Shown here piece after piece: positions 38,341 to 48,592 of a stretch of 64,000 nt of DNA (position 1 is its first letter; every line of letters begins with the position of its first letter). Source of the stretch: Ryuthela nishihirai (Eukaryota > Arthropoda > Arachnida > Araneae > Heptathelidae); assembly GCA_038380435.1 (NCBI GenBank), contig JAWZYU010000030.1:65297817-65361816 (forward strand), written 5' to 3'. The position numbers and the translations under genes were made by a program. A model generated the notes under the pieces. It did not search any database. It saw nothing but the letters and a program-made list of their open reading frames with translations, and was not told the origin of the DNA.

Positions 38341-38486
38341 TTCGAGCTTTAGCGGTAACATATATATACAGTAGATATCTCAAATTTCAGTTCAGCAGTA
38401 AAAATGAACATTAATGTAACATTATTTTGTAATAGATTTGGGTACTTACGTATTAACGCCAGCGGTGGCGTTAATACGTAAGTACC

Positions 38487-39478
38487 GAAAGAACTTTACC
38501 TGGAACGGAGAGTAGGCTGATACCCCTATAGTTATCACAAGAACTGCGATCACCTTTTTTGAAAATAGGGATAATAATAGCTCTGGTAAAATCTTTAGGA
38601 ACCATGCCTTTATCATAAAAGTTATTCAAAATTTCAGTCATCCAAATGGTAACTGAAACATTCCCAGCTCTAAGCATTTCCGTAGTAATTTCATCCACCC
38701 CTGGGGATTTATGAAGTTTAAGTTTAGAAATAGCCAAAATAACTTCACACTGTGTTATAGGGCCAACATTGAAGCCAACAATGCATCTATCATCATTGCA
38801 AACAATGGGAGTAGAACTAACCACATTGTTTAAAACATCACTGAAATGCTCAGCCCACCTAGCCATGACAGAATCCTCACCTTCTATAACCTTGCCTTGT
38901 TTATCCTTCAATCCCTGTATACCTGTTCGTTTTCTACCACACAAAACATTAACTATCTGGTACAGCTCTCTGCTGTTGTGCTGTCTAACTGCTTCCTCAG
39001 CTTTGTCAGCAAGGCCATCAAGCCAAAGATTCTTATCAGTAGCTAACTGATCCTTTACACGTTTATTAAGTTCTTTGTAATGCTTTCTATTAGGACTAGT
39101 AGGGTACTGATTAAGGACATTCCTGCAGTTCTTTCTTTCTGAAATAACCTCAAGTGCCTTATCACTTAAATAATTCTGCCGCCTCTGCTCCTTTTTTCCT
39201 AAAAGAGTATTGTTAGTGTCCAAAAAAGCCTGTTTAAAATGATCCCATTCTTCCTCAACTTCAGTAGTAAGCAAACCATGACTCTCATAATGACTAAGTA
39301 ACCTATCATGGTAAGCTTTGGCTATAACTGGATCTTTCAGAGCTTCAGTATTAAAAGTAAATTTTTTAACCCTAGCACAACACTTTTTAAGTTTAAGTTG
39401 CAAGACACTTTTAACAAGGTAATGGTCAGATCCAATTTCAGCTCCCCTATATGCCCTGGTATTCCTAACAGAACTAGC
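38487..39478 (-). pseudogene. LINE ORF, linker and N-terminal RT part
   Basis: From just after the TGA: SVRNTRAYRGAEIGSDHYLV (end of the endonuclease), a linker with [60 protein letters not shown] and [20 protein letters not shown]. It then enters the foldback element and stops within a few codons. Confidence 0.85.
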
Positions 39479-40114
39479 TCATTTGCTGTTAAATAATATG
39501 TAATCAATCATATTCTTATGCAGCCCATCAGGTGAAACCCATGTGTACTTATGTATGTCACCCTGTTTGTAATAAGTGTTAGTTATTCTGAATCCATTAA
39601 GTTTACTTACCTGTAGGAGACGTTGCCCATTGCCATTGCAGCTACCAATACCAAAAGGGCGTATTACTCCTCCCCAAAGGTCAGAGTCAGTACCAACTTT
39701 GGCATTGAAGTCACAGAGAACAAGGGTAATATCTCCTTTCTTGACAGAATTCAAAATATCCTGAAGTTGTTCATGAAACCTATCCTTCTCATCCTCATCG
39801 GCATCCTCAGTAGGGGCATAACAGCAGATAACATTCAAGTCTTTAATGCTTGTCTGAAATTTTGCTGTAAGAAACCTTTCATTAATGCACTCATATCCTA
39901 GAAGAGCATCACTAGCATGTCTGCTGAGCAGCAGACCCACGCCTTGGTGATGCTTTCCATCGTCCCTCCCTGTAAAGAGAAATTTAAAGTTATTTTTAAA
40001 TATCTCGCCTTTACCTGTCCATCTGGTTTCTTGCAAGCCTAGAATATCTAGGTTATAGCGCTGGAATTCCTGCATGAGGACATCAAGAGAATAATCTCTA
40101 TGTAATGTCCTCAT
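39479..40114 (-). pseudogene. LINE ORF, endonuclease part
   Basis: 211 codons from ATG at 40114: RTLHRDYSLDVLMQEFQRYN, LDILGLQETRWTGKG, HHQGVGLLLSRHA, VICCYAPTEDADEDEKDRFH, ITLVLCDFNAKVGTD, TYTWVSPDG-type end, MIDYILFNSK, then TGA. An apurinic-like endonuclease fold with the QET Glu and DFN Asp/Asn. The stop probably arose from CGA by CpG decay, since reading continues in frame after it. Confidence 0.85.
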
Positions 40115-41504
40115 GTTCCTGCAGAGAGAAAATGATTAGTAGGATTTTTAAAGAAATTAGGTTTATTGAGATTGGTAGGGCCAACAATATCAAACAGCCC
40201 CCTGATCGCAGGCATGGGGCAAAGACTTGTTCCTCCTCCGCTAAAGGCTGAAGTCACCGATGCTGATAGGAACTTCAGGCACCACCTTTTCAAGTGGACT
40301 TTTTCAAGAACCATATGGCCTGCCTGTGACACATTACTCCAGTTTAGGCTTGACGATGCCCAACTAGCTAAGTAAGGTTCAAGTACCTGCGATGGCCTCT
40401 GATTAGGATTATCCACCAGCTGATATAAGGTATCCCATGCCTCTGTTCACTTAGAGCTGGCAACCCAGAAGCAAGAAAACACAGCGGCAGACTCTCCCTC
40501 AACAGAGGTTCACCAGTGCAGCAAGTCTAGGATCCATAATCAAGCTCAAATCCATAAACAAGTCGTCTAGTAGGTATAAATGGTCAGCACCAGGACCCTG
40601 TGAAGTTGACCACTCCTCAGCAGGGTTGAAAAAAAAGAAAAAAGTGGCCATAGTGACCAGATCAGTAGGCCATACTGAACTGGCAGCCCTCCCCTTCCGT
40701 TCCCTTCCAAAAGAGAATATCTCTTTTGAAAGGTACTAACGGCCTGCACCACGAGAAGGCGGGGTCGGACATTAGGTGCTAGACCTGGCCGGTTCTGTGC
40801 ATCATCACTGGGGATTAGTACACAGCTCTCCTTCCAGTTTATGCCTAGCTACCATTTACAAGCCGTTCTTTACAAGAGCATTATAATAATGCAAAATTAA
40901 TAACAATGAAAGAAAAATTATTTCTATATGTACTTGAGGTGAGCATAACTGCATTATTTCAGAAATACAATAGTCTCAATATATTTTCATTGGCAATCAG
41001 ACTATAACTGACAATATATATATATTAAATTGAACTGTTGGATGATTTCTATAAGGTATATCGTAAAAAAATCGATTTAATCACTTGATAACTCCCGAAG
41101 CTTAAAATCTTACTATAAAAATAATGACTTAGATGGTTGTCATTTAGTGGGAAGACTGAGCACAATTATGTGCCAAATACCTTCTACTGATACAAGCATT
41201 TTGATAACCAAATGGAAGGGGGGAGGTATAAGGATGACAAATCGTTGTCGAATGCTGTCCTAAGCTTATTTTTGGTAGCTGATGTGTGCCAGATATTTTT
41301 TATTCCTGGTCGAAATTCTAAAACAGTGTTACTACCAGTGGCGACTCTACTTTCTAAATAGGTGGGGGCCAATAGAATGTATATCGAGAAACCAACTATG
41401 TAGGGGCGGTGATGGCTCAGATGGTAGTGTGCAACATCGGCAATTTCGTGCTAACAACAATTGTCCTCAATGAAAAAAAAGGAACATTGATTGGAAAAGA
41501 ACAT

Positions 41505-42475
41505 ATTGGGAGGAAGACTTTGAGGCACATACAGATCCTGATCCCACATACACCCTTAAAAAGTTAGACGAGCCTCACCTGATTCAGCAAAAGGAACTAT
41601 ATTATCTTGTTTGAGATGTAGGACTTTCCAAATAGCAAGCTGAGGTTTTAGGTTCAAGACTTCAAGAGTGGAATCTTCTGGCCAAGGGTAACAGTTTCTC
41701 TGTTCAGAAAGAGAAATTTGGCTTTATCTGCTTATTACGAGATGCAAGATGCTCTGTGTTTCTGCAGATATTTCAGGGCTGATGGAAGAAATTGGAACTC
41801 ACGACCCTAAGGAATGTCATCTATTTATAGATTCGTCAAAATTCAGCTTAAAAGCTGTCCTTTTGCATAAAGGAAACCAAAGTGACACACACTGTGGGAA
41901 TGAAGGAAACTTATAAAATCATGGAAAAAAAAATACTGCTATGAAATATGACCAGTTTAAGGGGACAATTATGACCTAAAAGTCATCTCTCTTGCTCGAG
42001 TTTCAAGGTTTCATAAAATTTTGCTGTTTTCTGCGTTTGTGGGACAGTAGGGCTAGAAACACTACAAAAAGACTGTCCCAAAAGAGGTGTTTTATCCCTG
42101 GAAAGTAATCCGAGGTATAACCCCTCTGATGTTCCCTCACTTATGAAAAACTGTAAAGGCTATGGACAAAACTGGTAACGGGTTTTTGCACTTGAAGCAA
42201 AATTTTTCAAAACTAAGTAATGTCAAACTCAAAGAAGGGTTTTTTTGTTGGTCCTCAGATCAGGACGCTACTGAATGATACTGTCTTCAAAGAAAAACTG
42301 AATATGGAGTGCACTGCATGGAAATCCTTCACGTCTGTGGTCCAGGGTTTTCTGGGTAATCACAAAGAGGAATACCACCATCAGATCTTCTCAAAAACTA
42401 TGAAAAGCTTGGCTGCCAATATCTTTAAAGATCAAATTCTTGCACTCGCATCTAGACTTCCCAAGAACTTAGGGT
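41505..42475 (+). pseudogene. Pseudogene of a conserved, unnamed transposon-associated arthropod family
   Basis: Fragments in changing frames: DPTYTLKKLDEPHLIQQKEL, GSRLQEWNLLAKG, FIDSSKFSLKAVLLHKGN, then an 86-codon open piece at 42220 with GFFVGPQIRTLLNDTVFKEK and AWKSFTSVVQGFLGNHKEEY. From memory, this order (GSRL.EWNLL, LFIDSS..SLKAVLLHNGN, GIFVGPQIRKL, FLGN.K) recurs in many uncharacterised arthropod proteins; I know no function for it. Many stops. The 3' end is cut by the SINE-B at 42476. No TIRs found. Confidence 0.6.
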
Positions 42476-42870
42476 TGGGTTGTTTTACCTCTGAGCGGCA
42501 CTTTTTTTTTGAACATCATGGGTTAAATGGTCAGGTCATATGAACCCCCCCCCCCCCAAAGGCTCAGAGAAGATTAGGGGAGGAACCCACTGGAACAGCT
42601 GTTGGGAGACAGATGGTAGCCTCCTGTCAAGGCCATCCAGCGTGATTTTTTTTTACGCGCACAGGGTATGGCTCTCCCGCACACGGAGCCACGGCTTAAC
42701 GTCCCATCCGACAGACGGCGGCTTTTCCAAGCCTATCGGTGTCCCCTCTGACCATGGGTAGGGCAGGGAATTTTCCAGAGATACATCTCAACACTGACCC
42801 AGCTGGGACTCAAACCTGGGAACTACAGATTACGAGCCTGGACGCTACCGACTGAGCCACCCCCGCCCCC
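42476..42870 (-). repeat. SINE-B copy, full length
   Basis: Low end GGGTTGTTTTACCTCTGAGC, body with GGCTCAGAGAAGATTAGGGG, and head complement GGGACTCAAACCTGGGAACT then ACGAGCCTGGACGCTACCGA and CTGAGCCACCCCCGCC. Contains a C run at ~42546. It lies at the 3' edge of the preceding pseudogene. Confidence 0.9.
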
Positions 42871-43710
42871 AATGTCTAGTGTAATTACACTGACAATGGT
42901 GCGTAAGACAGTTTTGGGTGTATTACTTCACTAAATGTTCATTGAAATGAAATAAAATGGATAACATATTTTTGAGAGCAAATATCCATGCAAAATATTA
43001 TTTATTCCAATTCGGAATTTAATGTATTAGTAAATATATTATAGAAATGTTGGGTGAGCTGGCCCTTAATGACGAGCTGCCACTGATTACTACAAAAGCA
43101 CCATGTTTAGAGGTTAAGGGGAAAAAATTATACACTAAACAATACAGGGGAAAAGCATTTTATTCTAAAACAGATGCATTTTACTATAAGAATGTGTTTA
43201 ATGAAATATTTGCTACATATTGAGTTTTCATTGTACATTTTTACAGGAAGTGTAATAACATTTTCCGAAAACCCAGCAAAATCTTCACGAGCATTGTACC
43301 AATTACATATTAAAATTTATCAGGTTTTTGCCATGCCATTTAACCACTATTTTGTTTACTTAACATCCAGTAGAAACAAACTTACATTAATTGATGTCAT
43401 CTAAAACTAGCCAATTATATAATAACTGAAGTAATCTATAACTTGGTAATAATAGTTGTTTTAATATGTAAACTTTCTGATACACATTTTAACCCGTTGA
43501 AATTTATTTCACTAAATGAGAAATGGCCCACGGGAGAGCAAAAGGTTTTTTTTTCTAGAAAAAACAGACAGCATCTATTTTTCAAATTTTGCAAACGCAA
43601 TACATTAACTTAAATATCCTTCCTAGATATACTTCATCCAATAAAGTTTTTTTATTTATGAAGGACGATGAATGTTTTTAATAATATATTGCTTTTTACA
43701 CTTGCTTTAT

Positions 43711-43858
43711 AGCCCCGGAATTAGGCATGGATGTGTGTGTCGTTTTTCTGCTGAGGTCCTGCCATCCTCTCAGATCTCCTACTGCAGCATATAAACTGAC
43801 AGGCTCCTGTCAGACCTCTGTGGCAAGCAGCTGCTTGAGGGGGGATTTATTTATTATA
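43711..43858 (+). repeat. SINE-A copy, head truncated
   Basis: Starts at AGCCCCGGAATTAGGCATGG and has the full body and the tail AAGCAGCTGCTTGAGGGGGG ATTTATTTATT. Confidence 0.85.
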
Positions 43859-44866
43859 TCCTAGAGGCAATAACTACTAAGATATTACATTGACATTTCA
43901 TCCTCAATTCAGTTTGTAGATTTCAAACCCAGTTATAGCTGGTAGTTTTCAGAGTATATAGGTTTTGTATGAAGAGTATTAAGTTTTTTTTATGTAGAGT
44001 GTATAGAGTTTTATGTGTAAAATACAAATATAAAAAATTGTGTGTAAACAGTTTTATTAACTTGTTCATTTATGCTTAAGGGCAAAAATTTTTAATTTTA
44101 CCTAGCAAACAGTTATTGAAATAATGAGGCTAAAGTAGCAAAAAACTTACTTTATATTTTAGTGACAGGAAATCATTAAGGATATTCAAATATAAATTGC
44201 TTTTAATAGAGAGCAGCAATGTTTATTATTAGTGCAACAATGGCAAAGCAAGAAAATTTTCTAAAGCTGATGCTGGAATGAAATCTTTATCACAGTAATT
44301 TGTCTCATAGAGACAAATATATGTTTTATTTTTATGTGGAAAGAAGTTTCATTTACGTTTTTAAATTATTTACAACATTCGTAACAAATTATAACTGAAT
44401 AAAAAAGAAAACGCATTAATATATACCACAACTTTCTACACATAAGGTCGGGTAAAATAAAATATGAATGAATTTCTTTGTGTTCAGAAATACTTTAGGG
44501 AAAATCAAAATATGTTAAATCTAGAATGCATCAATAACAAGATTCCGACTTGTTGAATCATACTAGCAGTTTATTATGAATAAGCTATAGATTCTCTTTT
44601 CTGATACAGAAGAGCTTATATTTATTAGAGTAAAAACAACTAGCTTATTTATTTCAAGAACTCGGTAATAATTATATTCACACCAATGATATCAAATTAG
44701 AGCACGAAAATAAAGTATTTATATTTGCATATAGTTACACATTTCAGTTTAAAAAAAATGATTGCAGCCATTATGAGGATATTTTGTATTTGTGGAGAAA
44801 TAAACTTTTAACTCTTTTAGTCTGGATGTGACCATTATGTGAGGATGACTTATGCAAACAGATATA

Positions 44867-46002
44867 AGCTCACCAGACAAAAAATTAGTCATCTCCTGCC
44901 TTAAGAGGGTCACATTTGTTCGACAACAGAGAGAGCACCAGTAATAAACACATCCTATAAATAGCTGTGCACTACGGGGTTCATAGTGACCAGAAGTGGT
45001 TGTGTGCGTGTGTTAATCACTCCATAAAACATGGGTTGCACCAAAGATGTGAATGAGTGGCAAAAAGGTGTTATTGCGTTTGGCCAAACCAAAGGGCAAT
45101 AGTGGCGTACATCGCAGTCCACCGCTAATTGTCACCAGAACCGCAGCAGAAATACTGTGCTCACCAATAGGGACTGCTGCAATGTGTCATGCACTGTTAA
45201 CGCAAAGCACTTTGCAACGAGGCAGGAATTGCTCGTCAGTCAGTCCAAACGTACACTCTGAAGGGAACTGCATGCCATGGATATCTGGAGCAGAGTACTG
45301 CAGAAGAGACCCATGTTAACAGCTCTGCACAAGGCTACAGTGGGTGCAGCGCCACAAAGACCGGACAGTCGACTCTTGGAAGTGTGTGATCTGGTCAGAT
45401 GAGTCACGTTTTTGCTTGTACTCAAATGATGCGAGACGACGGGTACATCGTAAGCTGCATGAAGCCTTCCATGTGGACTGTGTGCAAGGTTCTGTACAAG
45501 CTGGTGGAGGCTCTGTGATGTTCTGCGGGTGTTTCACGTATGAGGAAATGGGTCCTTTGGTTGCGGGACATCACTTGAACCATAAGGGCTATATGGAGCT
45601 ACTGGATGACCATGTGTTGTCTTTTGTGCAGCATCTCCACAGTGAACACCAGAAGGATACTCCAGTCTTCCAAGATGACAATTGTTACATGCATAGGGCT
45701 CAAAGTGTCGGATTGGCACGACAAGCACTCTGAAGCCCTCAAACATCTCGAATGGCCCACCAAATCCCGGATTTGAATCCCATAGAAAACTTGTGGGTTT
45801 ATTTGGGGCAACGAGAAGTGCCGTCCCAGCCATCTGGCCAAACTGCAGCTGCAAGAGTAGATGAATATTGATGTGCACTACATCCGCATACTGGTGGCAT
45901 CCATGCCAGGCAGGATTTCAGCTGTTCTTCGGTCAAATGGAGGTGTTATGCGCTATTAGGTGACATTCAGCCAGGGGCGACTAAATATTTGTCCAGTGAG
46001 CT
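44867..46002 (+). mobile_element. Second Tc1-type transposon, transposase broken
   Basis: TIRs: left AGCTCACCAGACAAAAAATT, right (reverse complement) AGCTCACTGGACAAATATTT. TA flanks at 44865-44866 and 46003-46004. Transposase pieces on +: KCVIWSDESRFCLYSNDARR (first Asp), GGGSVMFCGCFTYEEMGPLV, TPVFQDDNCYMHRA (second Asp) within 45344-45733, then QIPDLNPIENLW (Glu region) in another frame at ~45763. The N-terminal HTH part (45053-45340) is frameshifted. About 1.14 kb, inactive. Confidence 0.88.
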
Positions 46003-47154
46003 TAGCAGTTATAAGTATAGTGAATTAGGTATTTGAAAAGTAAACAAAAAGCAATCAAGATGAAATCTACAACTTTTCTAATGCATTCTTTTCGAAGTTT
46101 ATCTTTTACTGATTTTTCAGGAATGCAAGCACAATAAATGATCTTTGCATGTCTTTTTCAATTCCCAGAACTAAAACATTTTCCCATTGAGGCAACACTA
46201 CTATAAGTGTTGCTAGTGATATTATTATAGCATTTAATGACGGAAAGAGAAATTTAAACACTAAAAGTTAATTTTTACTAGGTATACTGTAATATTGCAA
46301 AAGAAAAATCATACAGAAAGACCCATACAGGAAACACTTGCAGATCGCAGATTTGATTATATACACTTAAATAAATGTGACACTTATTTCCCGAATGGAA
46401 TTTTATTATACACAGATTTGGATCCCATATCCAATACAGCTATACAAAGTAATGCCTTACATCTGAGCAGAAGGCAAACCACAATCATATGAACGAGTGC
46501 TGTGGTCCCATATGGCCTACATATGCATGCCACATATTTTTTAGCCTCAGTGGGAATTACAGATTGGGTATGAATCTAATCCTGCATCAAGCACACACAT
46601 CAAAAGCTAGTGTGAATCTGTTACAGCAAATGATCACTGTTTCTGTGAATTCTGTTAAACTACTGTCTCATTTCACTGAAATTGAATCTATAAAATTTCT
46701 AATTTTTTTGGGTTTAACATTAAATCTTCATTTCATTAAACTATGGCTCCTAAACATAAAGCCTCTTCAAGTAGTACTGCAATAAAAAATATCACTCATG
46801 GTTATGGTTTTGGTTGAAAAAAAATCATTTCAGACAAATGATGAAGCAGTAGAAATGCAGCATCTCTTTCTTGAAAATATCAGTGAAAAGTCTGCCAGAG
46901 TATTTGTGTATGAAAGGAACAAATTCTGGTTAGCATATAGGAGCCTATATACTCAAAGATATTAAGGTAGCCATTAGTGCATAATAAATAGGTTAGTCAT
47001 TAGTGCATAAAGTGTATAGTAAAAAAATGCTACATTATTTTTATTGCTTTACCATTGAGTTCATTGTAGAGTATAAAAATTTACATTGATATTTTCTCAT
47101 TTTTGAATTGTTTATCCGTTTTTTTTTTTCAAATTATATTTTCACGTTCTGCGA

Positions 47155-48592
47155 TTGTGTATTGACTGCCGCAATGTTGAAATTTTTTCGAGTCCTGGGG
47201 CCACGTTTTTTTTTTAATCAACTAAAATTGGTCTTAAATTGCTATACAAGTTATTTTTATAAATTTGTTGCTTAAAAACAAACTTTGAAAGTGTGAATCA
47301 CGTGTGCTTTACGCGCCCTGAGCACGCTTTTTTGATCTATAGGCCATGTGATTCACGTCACAATTTAGACTCCTACCTGCAGAGTACACCACCGTGCAAC
47401 GTGCCGTTTTGTCTTTCGCGCATGCATGATGGACACATTTCAAACACTCTGCCACGTGTGGGCAATTAGTTCGTTAGTTTGTTTGCACCACTGAGTAAAA
47501 CATTGTTGCATTTTCGTAATAGTGAATTAGATTATAAAATTCCCTAATATGGGTGATTATGGAAAAGAACGTTATTTACAAGCTCTGCTAAATGAAGATG
47601 AAGAACCTTACCAACATTCATCCGATAGTTATAAACTATGTGATCAAAGTTCATCTTCAGATAACAATTCCCCGGTTCCGAAAAGGAAAAAAAAAAAAAC
47701 TCAATATCTGATAATAGTAAAGTTTGCATGCCCAGTACATCTAAGATTGGTTATGTGGGTCCTGCAGGAGATGGTGTTGAAGAGGAGAATCAGATAGTTG
47801 CTACTAAGTGTATGGAGGAAACAATTGAAGAAGTCATTAGAAATTTCCAATTGAGCATCAATTCTTCATCTGATGAAATACTTGGTAATGTAAGCTCAAC
47901 CGATCTAAAATGGAGAGAAATTACAGGAGATAATCTAAAACAATTTCCGTTTGTGAGTACCAATAATTTTGGAATCAAAAATTAGGAGAAAAATGTTTTA
48001 CAAGACATTGGGAGCAGTCAGCGAAGATGTGTTATAAAAAAATATCTGAAGGATATAATAGTAAATATGCAGCTTCCAAAGCAACAAAAATGCTTGCTGG
48101 AAATGTGTCCAATGCGATAAATATTGTGTTCCTTGTTTTAGTGTTCTACACGAATGCACTTTATAAATTTTATTATTCGAGCATTCTTGACATATGTGAA
48201 GTAAAAATAACAATACATGTTAGATTTCTATGCTTCTACTTTTAGAATGTTTGCTTTTGTTTCAGATTGTATTTTCAGAATACACCGTTTTGTTTGTAAA
48301 TGTTTGCACAGTATTTTATTTAGCACTGCAATTCACTAAAGTAAGTACAAAATGTCAATTTCATAGACCCCTACAATATACTTTAGTTGAAATTTCGCCA
48401 CGCTAAGACCATGGATTTGTTCCTCAGTCCACACTCCTGTGTTACCCATAAGCAATGCATTCTAGTGTGAAGTGCAAACTGATTCACGAGCCCTGAACCA
48501 CAAATTTGTATGTGAAGCACAGATGATTCACGTGGCCCCAGAAGCATATTAAGTGTGAATCATATAGGATTCATACGGCAGTCAAAGTGTAA
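47155..48592 (+). mobile_element. piggyBac-like element with internal deletion
   Basis: Subterminal inverted similarity: left TTGACTGCCG (47162-47171) and CTGGGGCCACG (47195-47205); right CGTGGCCCCAG (48531-48541) and CGGCAGTCAAAGTG (48576-48589). TTAA follows the right end at ~48597; the left TTAA is not clear. Coding remnants on +: an acidic N-terminus MGDYGKERYLQALLNEDEEP (47549), a frameshift in an A12 run, then KWREITGDNLKQFPFVSTNN (to 47985), and a C-terminal Cys-rich end CVQCDKYCVPCFSVLHECTL at ~48104-48170. The catalytic DDD core is absent. Confidence 0.7.
47549..47985 (+). pseudogene. piggyBac-like transposase N-terminal remnant
   Basis: Two overlapping frames. The first gives SSDSYKLCDQSSSSDNNSPV PKRKKKK; the second resumes at MPSTSKIGYVGPAGDGVEEE and ends ITGDNLKQFPFVSTNNFGIK N-stop. 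An acid/serine-rich N-terminus followed by a W-x-x-I-x-G-x-N-L-K-x-F-x-F block is typical just before the DDE_Tnp_1_7 domain, which is missing here. Confidence 0.65.

Larger units (their letters stand above)
37723..38486. mobile_element. 764-bp foldback element with perfect TIRs and 8-bp TSD
   Basis: The terminal repeats match perfectly over 25 bp, each starting GGTACTTACGTATTAACGCC from its outer end. The target duplication is GAAAGAAC at 37715-37722 and 38487-38494. Inside: a ~134-bp hairpin (38004-38137), a hairpin with perfect 25-bp arms (38227-38251 / 38316-38340), and at the right end a second inverted copy of the terminal 20 bp (38441-38460), making a terminal hairpin. No ORF of note. 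The GG-start ends and 8-bp TSD do not fit the usual hAT CAGGG pattern; the superfamily is undetermined. Confidence 0.88.
36474..40865 (-). mobile_element. Full-length RTE-type LINE, interrupted by a foldback element
   Basis: Flanked by the 9-bp direct repeat TTCTTTACA (36465-36473 and 40866-40874), so both ends are present. Net length is about 3.6 kb without the 764-bp insert. 5' UTR ~40865-40115. Endonuclease with GLQETRW, YAPTEDADEDEK, LCDFNAKVG, GNGQRLL (40114-39479) and GSDHYLV after one in-frame TGA. RT with [69 protein letters not shown]-terminal [13 protein letters not shown] and [16 protein letters not shown]. The 3' end is (CAT)n on +. The endonuclease resembles craniofacial-development-protein-2-like/RTE (BovB) proteins. 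Lesions: the TGA near 39480, the insert at 37723, and a 26-bp deletion near 37086. Confidence 0.9.

Noticed and set aside
38769..39050. 93-codon open frame on +, recurring on the opposite strand at 5600-5818
   Set aside because: Its recurrence simply reflects the two LINE copies; it is antisense to the RT linker.
46260..46800. Fragments of open frame at 46295-46785 considered as a further gene
   Set aside because: Frames are short and broken, no motif recognised; treated as intergenic sequence.
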